This document shows, piece after piece, positions 46,412 to 55,887 of a DNA stretch of 64,000 nt (positions are counted from its first letter, which is position 1; each line of letters begins with the position of its first letter). The notes beneath the pieces are model-generated. The model was given only the letters and a program-made list of their open reading frames with translations, did not search any database and was not told the origin of the DNA. The translations under genes were made by a program, and so were the position numbers. The stretch is from positions 62,001 to 126,000 of the forward strand of contig PYST01000045.1 of NCBI GenBank assembly GCA_003049485.1, given 5' to 3'. The DNA comes from Ophioceras dolichostomum. Its lineage: Eukaryota > Ascomycota > Sordariomycetes > Magnaporthales > Ophioceraceae.

Positions 46412-47453
46412 GTTGAAAACTTAGAAAAGAAGTTGGGGAGTGAGATCATCGCATCAACTCATGGCCGAGGGAGGGTCCTTCGAGGCCGTTGAGAATGCTG
46501 ACCCCTGTCTTTTGAGTTTTGTCACCCGCAGTGACTTGAGGTACCCGTAGTTGCAGGTGGCCCCGGAGTCCCTGCAGCACCGTTTACAATACGGTTGTCA
46601 AACTCGTGCAGAAACTAAATTCGTCGATTCCATCAAAAAAGGGAAATCCCGTCAAGCCACTTTCATTCCGAGGAGCCGCGAAGATAGATCTATCCGATAA
46701 CAAGTCAGAAAATCCCGGCTAACGGCTCAACACGGTTGCTATTGTGGTGACCAGTGACCACCAGCCATCGGCTAGCCCCACTGGCTTTTCCTAAGGCGGC
46801 ATATTATTGTTGACGAACTGTGGAGCTCCGCTGCTTGCTTGTTGCTGTTACCCAGCCCGGGTTTTTGGGGCCCGAGCTCCAGCCCGCACTCGCGAACGAA
46901 CTCGACCACACGCTGCACTGCTCTCTGAACTCTGAACTCAATTTCTCAGCTTTCCTTGGTCGAGTTCACACACTCCAAAAATCCCACCACCAAGGCTCAG
47001 GTAAACTCTCTTCGTTCTGGTCGCTGCCTGGGGGTCCTTTGAGCTTATTGGAACTTCTGATTTTCTGATACACATTCTGGTCTCTTTTTGGATCGTTTTC
47101 CACCTGATGCTGGCCTTGCATTGAGCATTTTATCTCGTGTGTTTCGGTCGGGAGCTGGGCTGTGCGTGGGAAGCTGAGAGACGTGATTGCTGGTGGACTC
47201 CGTCGCGTGTCTGCTTTGCTGGGCAACCCCTCTCTGTGTGCACCGACCTCCAAAGTCAGCAAAGCACAACACTATTACTTTCACACAACCACGAACCACG
47301 ACCTCACACCAGGCTGCAGAGTCCCGGAGTCGTCACTCGTCGTCGCATTCCCTCGCGAGTACCGCACCGCTTCTGCGCGCCCGGCCCGCCTGGGGTTGGC
47401 GACAAGCACACCATCCGGGAACAAGAGCATGCCCATCTTGTCCACACGCTTTT
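46412..47453. other. Divergent promoter region of icp55 and dbf4
   Basis: About 1 kb lies between the divergent start codons. No gene or clear promoter motif is seen. The dbf4 leader has several out-of-frame ATGs. Confidence 0.55.
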
Positions 47454-49848
47454 ATGGCAGCAGTATCCCTATCCCCTATCCCGGCGCCTCTGTCTGCCAT
47501 GTCGACCAGACGAGTGCCTTTGTCAAGCAACCCCAATGTCGCCAATTCCCCCCTGAGAGGCGGAGCTGCTAGTCTGGCAGCTTCGTTCTCTAAACAAAAA
47601 CGCTCGTACGCAAGCACGCAGCGGGAGGAGATGTACGGTCAACACCCTCCTCCGGCCAAAAAGCAGATGCTCAATAATGCCATCGCTCGACCCGTCCAAC
47701 CCAGCGCCCCAGCCAAGCCGAGGGCCACGGCAACAACCCATGGCGGCTCCGTACGAGGCGAGAGGGAACGGTCGACAGCTTCACAGCAGCAAAAGCAGGC
47801 GTCGAGGCCCCAGTTTAAAGACGAGGACATCGAGGCAATCCAGAAGTGGGTGAGCAACCAGCGAACCCACTTCCCACGCTACGTTTTTTACTTCGAGAGT
47901 GTCCCCGACGATGTCCGGGCTAGGCTCGCACGACAGCTCAATGTCCTTGGAGCAGTAAGTGTTACCCTCGTCACACGTGTCTCAGGGCTTTCCCCCTTAT
48001 TCTTTCCACCCTTTCGTTTTGCTTCTTTGTAAAATGTGAGAATGTCTCTTGCAGCACGTTGACAAACCCATCTCTCCTCCCCCTTGCCCCTATTCAGCGC
48101 GAAGAGAAGTTCTTCTCGATCGAGATCACCCACGTCGTCACGACCCGGACCATCCCAAAGGCGCAGACCACCTCGCAGGGCACCACCTCGGAGGCGAGCC
48201 ACGAGGAGCCGGAGCATCATCATCACAAGCAGCCGCAGACTATCAATCCGTCGCTGCTTAGTCGAATGTCGGATGTGTCCAGTGCGAAGCGGAAGCTCTT
48301 CGAGGTCGCCACTGCCAGCCGGCGAGCCCCCATCAACCTCGTTGATGATGCCGCCGTCCGTCGGCCCAAGGTTACGCGGACTGCCGACATCCTGGAGAGG
48401 GCCCGTGATATGGGCAAGAAGATCTGGTCGTTGGAGAAGATGCAGCGGGTTGTTAATACCATCTTGGAGCCGGACCCATACCGCCGGTACGAGCTGGCCT
48501 CCGGCGTTAGGTCTGCCGGCCACAGCCAGTCCTCCAAGGCCCTGGAAGACGGGACCCTTCTCCAGCTCCTGAACAAGGAGCGCGCCAGCGGGCCGTCGGA
48601 TCGTGATGCGTCAGTGTCCATGCGGGAGCTCCACCTGTTCAAGGGTCCCTTCATTTATGTCTACGACATCGAGGAGAAGCAACGGCCGATTATGGTCAGG
48701 GAATACTCCAAGGCCGCCGATAAAAATTCCGGGGAGTGGCCCCAGTTCCGGTCTGCTGCGAAGGGTCGCTGTCCGTTTGTCGAGGACGAGATGGAGGAAA
48801 AAGCGAAGAAGCAGGCACGCGCTGCCGCTGTCGCTGCTGCTGCTGCTCCCCCGGCCACCAACCCAGCCATCGAGTCTGCTCTTAGATTAGAGCCGCCTGT
48901 ACACATCTCGCGGCCGAGGCCTGTGACGGGGAAGCGTAGCCTCGCAGAAATGGACGACGCCATTAACCGTGGGGCCGGCGCACCTCCCTCGCAGATCTTT
49001 GCTCCGGCGAAGATGATCACCCCTCCGACGATCGACTTCAACCCGGGCATCAACAATGCCTTCACGAGCCGCGCCCGGCCTGCACGGTTTCTCGCCGGCG
49101 AGCCCGTCGCATCGGGCCTGCAGCCGTCAGGTATCACGTCCGCCATCCGCTCGCAGATGGTGTCGTCCACCACCGGGGCTCTGGGGGGCAAGACTGGTGT
49201 CAGCAAGGAGGTCATGGGTCTTCAGCGGAAGGTGCTCCAGAGGAGCAACCACTCGACTTCTCATGCGCAGGACCCCAGCTCGCGCCGCTACGCCGACATG
49301 AGTGTAGATAGCGGCTCGTTCATCCGCTCGGCTAGCATGGGCTACACGACGACGACTACCGCGATCACCGTTAATACTACCGCCGGCAACGCACCTGTCC
49401 CGGCCACTGCCAATATGGGCCGCAACCGGGTCGAGGTGCTCGACGAGGCACTGAAACTCAGGGACGAGAAGCACAGGCGAACTCACAGCGTCCCAAGCCG
49501 GTTGCCGGCGAAGCCCAAGAAGCGGGATCCCAAGCCCGGGTACTGCGAGAACTGCCAGGATAAGTTTGATGATTTCGACGATGTTAGTCACCCCCTCTTT
49601 CTCTTTTCTATTTTGCTTCACCGCCGTGGGATCGCCTCGCTAATCATCGCGCCGGTCAACAGCACATACAATCCCGCACGCATCGCAAGTTTGCCGAGAA
49701 CGATGACAACTGGAAAGATCTGGACGCCCTACTGGGCGAGCTCAGACGCGAGGTCAAATACCAGCAGCAGTATGACGAGGAGGACGTCGATGAGCACCAC
49801 CACCATGAGGGCTGGGCGTCTTCGCCTTCGGCGGAACATTGTCGATGA
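47454..49848 (+). CDS. dbf4: Dbf4, regulatory subunit of the Cdc7 (DDK) kinase
   Basis: Exons 47454-47954, 48098-49582 and 49663-49848 (introns 143 and 80 bp, phase 0) give 723 residues. A second in-frame ATG at 47499 (MSTRRVPLSSN) has better sequence context and may be the true start. Motif N (BRCT-like) spans about 126-200: DIEAIQKWVSNQRTHFPRYV, then LGAREEKFFSIEITHVVTTR across intron 1. Motif M, which contacts Cdc7, is LHLFKGPFIYVYDIEEKQRP. Motif C is the DBF zinc finger with Cys650, Cys653, His663 and His669, split by intron 2 directly before the first His, followed by HRKFAENDDNWKDLDALL. Dbf4 activates Cdc7 to fire replication origins. The protein ends with a His/Glu-rich tail shortly after the finger. 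Confidence 0.92.
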
Positions 49849-51295
49849 GGCTGATGGCGGTGCTCATCACTCACCTCCGCGCTCGTCGACTTTAGTAATC
49901 TTACCACTTACACATTCGGTTACGACCCCCGTCGGCTCTCCTTCGACTCGTCGCCTCAGCAGCTCAATACCACCCAGTCCATCCATCCATCCATTCATCT
50001 CCCTCTACACCGGTCCCGTGAAACAAGCACGTCCTCGGTCCCTCCGCCCATTCTATTCTCCTCTGGTCCCCCCTCCCTCTCATACCTTCCTCTACCCCTC
50101 AGTCAGCCCACGTTAGTCAGTTACATATCCCATGACATGTTTTTTTTTCTTGCTTCTTGGACGGATGGCGTCAGAACGATGATGATACGTCTTTTCAGAT
50201 CGATCAACACAAGCACATCGCAGCACCGCGCAGCACAAGAAATCTTGTTCGATTCCTTTTCCATTCTTCTACGGACCCAGCAACGCATACATGGATACAT
50301 CATTTATGGATCATTTAGCATTTAAAACATGGCGGCGGCGCAGGTGTTTTTTTATTTCTTGGTCAAGGCTTTTTTTTTTTATTCTCTTGGTGCTTTGCTT
50401 GGTGTATGGCATCTCTTTTTTTCTCTTGACTTCCTTTAACGCGTCATGGCTGGGCGGGGAGATGGGTTGGTTTTTGACTTGGACTGGCTCGAAAAGGCTA
50501 ACGCAGAGGGGGGCTGGTTTGCGTTACTATCGACGAAGAAGGGGCACTTGGTTATCTCTTTGTGGCTCAGAGGGGGGAGAGGCGACCAGGGGATGGATTA
50601 GGGGGATAGAGGGATGGACGGATGGATGCTGGGCTTCGTCGATGAGCCCGCTGCCGCGCTGGTCTGATGACCTCAGGCCGTGGAGCAGGTCGACGGCAGG
50701 TAAATATTATATCGGCATGTGTACATTGTATTATACGATACTGGAAGAAACGAAATTAAATGGCTTGTTTATCTTGGACATGTTCGACTCTTCCAACTAG
50801 CCAGGCAGCGGGGCGTTGAGTAAACGGCAGTGGTGATGAGAGATTGGGAGCGTACACTGTTCAGCACGTAAAACTTGGCGAGAAGGCGAGGCGTTGCACG
50901 CAGTAGCTTCTGGATGCTAATGAACGTCTAGCTGACGACCGAGTCGATCTCAGGGGTAGCTGCTTTCATTGCCCGAATTGGTGCTGTGATACGGGGTCAT
51001 ATATGTGGGGCTGCCCTCGAGGTCCTGCGTCGATTTGGAGGCTTGATGTCATCAGCTCACTACAGAGCCTCATCACACCTGTACTTAATCACAGCTCCCC
51101 CCGTCAAAGCCTTTCGAGGCAGCTGCCTATAAAAGCCAATCGAGTTGTCGAGCCAATCCAGGTTTAGAGCTGGATGTAATACCAGTGTTCGATTACAACA
51201 CCTTTCTTTCTCTTCATAAGCGAAAGCCAAACGCAAAACCGAGTACGAAGGCGAGCCGAGGCAACAAGCAAATCGACGCATCGAAGCAAGCGAAC
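49849..51295. other. Intergenic between dbf4 and atg12
   Basis: This is the 3' flank of dbf4 and the promoter of atg12. It has long T runs at 50137-50150 and 50340-50390. No gene with coding bias is seen. Confidence 0.55.
51128..51134 (+). promoter_or_regulatory. atg12: TATA box with adjacent CCAAT, upstream of atg12
   Basis: TATAAAA lies 162-168 bp upstream of the atg12 ATG and is directly followed by GCCAATCGA, a CCAAT motif. Both are in the sense orientation. The placement fits a fungal core promoter. Confidence 0.45.
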
Positions 51296-52062
51296 ATGTC
51301 GTCCCCACCAGCATACACACGGAGCCCTCGACCACGTCGCCCCTCCTCCTCACTAAGCTCCAACCCGACTGCACGACTCGCAGCGGCCCAAGCAGCAGCG
51401 GCAGCTTCTCCCTCCCCTCCATCATCGCCCCGCCCGGGCGGCGGTCGCATAATCCCCGTAGATGGCGCCGCCACCGTGGCTGACGAAGACGATGAAGCCG
51501 CCGCCGATGACGACGACGAATCCGGGCGGCCGCCGAGCCCAGACCTGCCCTTGACGATGACGGCGTCCGCGATACTGAGCCAACTGCCTCGTGACGCGAC
51601 GGCCGCTCTCGCGGAAGCGGGGACTTTTCCCCCGGACATGAAGGTGGTGGTGCGGCTCAGACCCGTGGGCGGCAGCGCCCCTCCCCTGCCGAAGACGGAT
51701 CTGCGGAGGATAAGCGCCTCGCATCGCTTCGAGGTCGTGGTGGCGTCTATCAGGCGGGCGCTCAAGGTCGCGCCGACCGACAGCGTGTTCCTCTATGTCA
51801 ACCAGACGTTTGCGCCGGCGCTGGATGAGATCGTGGGGAATTTGCATAGGGTGAGTAGGTTGTGGTGAAGCAAAGGATGGTCGACGCTCTTCGTCCCCCT
51901 TTTGGTTGCTTGTTTGCCTAGCCTGCTTACTCTCCGTTTCATGGAACTATTGGACTCAGAACCTATCGACTGACCACGCTCGATTTTTCGTTACTTCAGT
52001 GCTTCAAGGACTCCAGCGGCCAGCTGAACGTGTTTTACTCGATGACCCCAGCGTTCGGTTGA
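51296..52062 (+). CDS. atg12: Ubiquitin-like autophagy protein Atg12
   Basis: Exons 51296-51850 and 52000-52062 (intron 149 bp, GTGAGT..TCAG, phase 0) give 205 residues. The first 100 residues are a Ser/Pro/Ala and Asp/Glu-rich disordered extension. The ubiquitin fold follows, with MKVVVRLRPVGG, ISASHRFEVVVASIRRAL, DSVFLYVNQTFAPALDEIVG and, after the intron, CFKDSSGQLNVFYSM ending in TPAFG. The terminal Gly205 is exposed without processing, as in all Atg12. It is activated by Atg7, passed to Atg10 and joined to a Lys of Atg5; the conjugate with Atg16 promotes Atg8 lipidation on the phagophore. The intron lies 21 codons before the end, so exon 1 alone encodes most of the fold. Confidence 0.95.
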
Positions 52063-52459
52063 GAATTCCCTCAGCGACAGCGTGAGCTATACGGCCCAAC
52101 GAACATCACAATCGCAAGAGCCATCCACGCCGCAGACACAAGCAAACCTCAGCCTACGAGATTTTTCCAAGGAAAATAGTCTTCTATTCGCGCCGAAATG
52201 CTAGACACTGAAGAGCCGCCATGGGCTGAGAATACCAGAAGCGTCATACGCAAAAGAAAGAACGCCTATCGGTTCGTACCCAAATGCATTCCTTATCCGC
52301 TGTCCCTTTTTACCACAACGAGAAATGGCAGGAAGGCACTAGGTATCCATACACCGGCCGTCAACGCTTACCAAGCAAAACTAAAGGAAATGCACATATA
52401 TACGAATAAAAAAACAAGAGAAAGAAATGACAATTACTGCCCTCAGAGTGTATGTGGCC
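52063..52459. other. Convergent 3' region of atg12 and panB
   Basis: About 400 bp between the facing stop codons. No gene. Confidence 0.6.
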
Positions 52460-53677
52460 TTACTCCGACCCCGCCGCCGCCGGCGGAACCTTCCCCTCCG
52501 CCTCCTCAACAGCATCCACAAACGCATCTAGCTCCTCCTTAGGGATGGGATATGTGTGCTCCGGGGCCGGGTACGCGCGGCTCTTGACCTCATCCCGATA
52601 CGCCTCTATCGCACGGAGGGCCTCGCCCCAGACATCGCCGTACCTCTTGACGAACTTGGGCAGGAACCTGCCCGGCGGCGAGTTGCCCGTCATGTCGATC
52701 TGCACGAGCACCTGCCCGGAGCAGCCGTTGCCCGCGCCGATTCCGATGGTGGGGATGCTCAGCTTCTCGGTGACGACGGCGGCCACCTCGGCGGGCACGG
52801 CCTCGACGACGACGGCGAATGCCCCGGCCTCCTGCACGGCCAGCGCGTCGTCGAGCACGGCCAGCGCGGCGTCGCGCGTCTTCCCCTGCACGCGGAACCC
52901 GCCCAGCGCGTTCTGCCGCTGGGGCGTCAGGCCCACGTGCGCCAGGACGGGGACCCCCGCCGCGACGAGCCGGCGGATCGTGGGCGCAATCTCGCGGCCG
53001 CCCTCGAGCTTCACCCCTTGCATGCGCCCTTCCTTGATCACCCGGAACGCGGTCTCGAGCGCCTGGGAGGGCGAGATCTCGTAGGAGCCCATGGGCAGGT
53101 CGCCGACCGTGAACGCGGAGGAGACGGCGCGGGAGACGGACCGGCAGTGGAGCAGCATCTCCTCGAGGATGATCTCCGAGGTGTCGGGCATGCCGAGCGC
53201 CACCATGGCGAGGGAGTCGCCCACGAGCACGACGTCCATGCCGGCCGCGTCGGCGACGTGAGCGGAGGGGAAGTCGTGCGCGGTCATGACGGTTATGGGC
53301 TCGCGGCGCTTGTGAAGGGTGCGCAGCGTGTTGAGGGTCACTTTTTTGCGGGGGTTGGGGGAGGGGGACCCCATTGGCGAGTGGGAGGAGTGGCGGCGTT
53401 GTTCATGGTTGTGAGGGGGCAGCAGCCGGGGGTATGGTGAGTGTGATGGATCGTGTAGGGCGGGGAGAGCAGTAGAGGTGACGGTGATGTTATGATGGTG
53501 TTGTTGTTGTGATTGTGTGCTAGGCCGGACAGTGCTGTTTCTGCTGATGGTGCTGCTGTTCCTGGTCGTTGTTGTTGTGTTGGTGATGGTGGTGGTCGTG
53601 GTCGCGGTGGTGGCGCCCCTGAGCATGGAGGCACATGACCTGGCCAGTTGGCTGGTGACGGCGGCGGTGACACGCAT
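52460..53677 (-). CDS. panB: 3-methyl-2-oxobutanoate (ketopantoate) hydroxymethyltransferase
   Basis: A single exon encodes 405 residues from the ATG at 53677. The first 110 residues are Thr/Ser/Asn/His-rich with scattered Arg and probably form a mitochondrial presequence plus linker. The enzyme core begins at KKVTLNTLRTLHKRREPITV. The TIM-barrel marks are MTAHDFPSAHVADAAG, DVVLVGDSLAMV with metal-binding Asp, VKLEGG, LAHVGLTPQ and IGIGAGNGCSGQVLV. The enzyme transfers a hydroxymethyl group from 5,10-methylenetetrahydrofolate to 2-oxoisovalerate, the first step of pantothenate and CoA synthesis. The core lacks gaps and all catalytic segments are intact. It is convergent with atg12 (397 bp between stops) and divergent from ubc8. 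Confidence 0.94.
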   Translation of the reverse strand: MRVTAAVTSQLARSCASMLRGATTATTTTTITNTTTTTRNSSTISRNSTVRPSTQSQQQHHHNITVTSTALPALHDPSHSPYPRLLPPHNHEQRRHSSHSPMGSPSPNPRKKVTLNTLRTLHKRREPITVMTAHDFPSAHVADAAGMDVVLVGDSLAMVALGMPDTSEIILEEMLLHCRSVSRAVSSAFTVGDLPMGSYEISPSQALETAFRVIKEGRMQGVKLEGGREIAPTIRRLVAAGVPVLAHVGLTPQRQNALGGFRVQGKTRDAALAVLDDALAVQEAGAFAVVVEAVPAEVAAVVTEKLSIPTIGIGAGNGCSGQVLVQIDMTGNSPPGRFLPKFVKRYGDVWGEALRAIEAYRDEVKSRAYPAPEHTYPIPKEELDAFVDAVEEAEGKVPPAAAGSE

Positions 53678-55887
53678 GTTGAAGATACCTCACGTGCTCA
53701 ACTAACTTGGCCCTATGACGAGGTACTATGTACCTGTGATCACAGTTGTGATGATCGAAGAAATTCGGAGAAATTTGCAGACGGGGAGGCAGCTGGCAAA
53801 AAAATTATCGGTATTCTTAGAATTGAAAATGAAAGAGGAAGAGAATGGGACTCCATTTGAAGCGAGGGGGGAAATTTTCTGGCGGTCTTTTTAATAAGCT
53901 TGGTCATGATGGTTTTTACTCGCGTACAATTGAGTATCACCTCTCTGTGTTCTGGTGTTTTCCTTTCACTTTGCAAATCCCACCACCCCATCCGCTGCTC
54001 CACTCCTTTCCTGGTTGCCGACGCCCGAACGGGCCGGCCAGCTGGCTCATAGAGGTAAGGTAGTTCCGTCAACGATCCACCGCAAAAGTCCGACCGTTGC
54101 CAGCTGCCAGTACACGGGCTAGGGGCAAGGCCCAGACAGGTCGAGCCGAGGCTCTTTCACTACCCCTAATAAACTGCCTCTGTTCCTACCGTGGCTCTGC
54201 TGTGGCCGAAGCCTCTTTGGCCTAGGTCGGCGTGTGGTGGCTGGATGTCATGTGGCGAATACCTGGGGAACCATCAAGTTTCATGCCTTAGTGCCCCTTT
54301 CCCGGATTTAGATACTGGATTATCAATTGACGCCTTGTTCGTTTGCAATGCTTGGGTGGAAGTGGTGACTAGACGACGTAGCGGAGTTTCCCGAGCGATT
54401 CGGGTGGTTCGGAACCTCAGGGGTTGATGACTTGCCTAGCCTGTACTTTTTCCTATCTTGCTTTATCGCGTCCCAGAATTTCGATATTCCATCACATCTC
54501 GAGTCAAATACGAATGCTCAATCCGTAGCACTTCGACGCGTTTAGGTTAGGCCCATCCACAGCCTCTTCGGTTGATTGCCGGGACAAAAGGCGCCAGAGG
54601 TGCAGTTTGCATGAGGAGTGCCGTAAGCCAACCAGTGTCGGTGACGTAGCCGGGTATGGGACCAAACAGGGGGCAAAGGACAGGGGAGGACCCCGCCCTC
54701 GTGACCAAAGCGACGAACTGACGAGAGAACCAAGTTATCAGTCAGGTGTCGTCAGGTGAGCTTTTCGTGATAGCGAATCCGGAAGACTTACTGCGGCACG
54801 TACCCAGGTATGAACGTTCCAAAAATCCTCCGGCACGGCAGCCTATCGGAGCGGCAAGTCGATCAAATCCTTTGTTGAGCGAGCGGCCGGACGGGTGTTG
54901 GCGACTGACACAAAGTTGGCCCTCTCTGACTGACTGATCGCTGTCAACCCGGAATAAAGGGGACAGCCGAGCTGGCGACGATGCCCAACCTCAGTCCAAG
55001 CCAGGCTAGGAATAGAGAGAGGTGATCCATCAATGCCGATTACAGGTACGACCCGGCGAGTAGGTAGTTAGTGGATGCACTGTTCAGCGGTAGTAGTGCT
55101 AGGTTGATCATTACCGCCATTTTGTCACTGCTGTTCGATCGAGTGACCGAGACGGGCCAGGGCGTCGTCTGGTCTTTCCAAACTGTAAATGCATACCTAC
55201 CTTAGGTACCTCTAGGTTCATCTATTTGCTAGGTCCGAACAAAATTCGATCGGCTTCGACTCATTTGCACGTAACTGTTCCTGGTAAATGTCAGCTTTGA
55301 AACCCGACCTGGCTGGAGGATTGGATGGCTGACTCTCGTGAGAGTCTGATCACGTCGTTGCACAAAGGGGAGGCGTGGCTGCTTGTCACTTGCCTGGGCG
55401 GTTCCGTTGCCCAACCCCACAGGCCTGTTCAGGTCCTTTATCGGGCATCGGTACTGAACAACCCCAGCAATCCCCACAGCGCCAGTAGCTTATCAACTGC
55501 CTGCACTGACCACGCAACTCTCCGCACCACCGTCATCATCACTCCTCTCCAACCCCCAAAGTTCAGCCCCTTCTCCGCTCAACCCGACCTCAACTCCAGA
55601 CCTGCTAAGTACAGCACAACCTACGACGACCTAGTAAATCCCCCATCCGCCTTTTCAACTCGCCCTCCTACTCTTGGACTATCTCCAATCTGCCGTTTTA
55701 GGGATCCTATCCGATTTCGCCGCAAACGCTTTGCGCCAAGCCAACGCCCGATCGCTGTCCGCCGACGATCATCAGAGACAGGCTTATTACGACCTCCTCT
55801 CGCGTCAAGGCTCCCGCTGTTCGGAGCCCACCAAGTCGCCGCTACCGCACCCGCCGACGTTCTCCGGAGCAGCAGAAATCCAGCACG
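53678..55887. other. Divergent intergenic region between panB and ubc8
   Basis: About 2.2 kb without a supported gene. A short ACCTACCTTAGGTACCT repeat lies at about 55194-55211. The right end is the ubc8 leader, in which an unrelated frame of about 200 codons stays open but lacks coding bias. Confidence 0.5.

Noticed and set aside
52556..53440. 294-codon plus-strand frame opposite panB
   Set aside because: It is an antisense shadow of panB; composition is Arg/His/Gly-rich with no domain.
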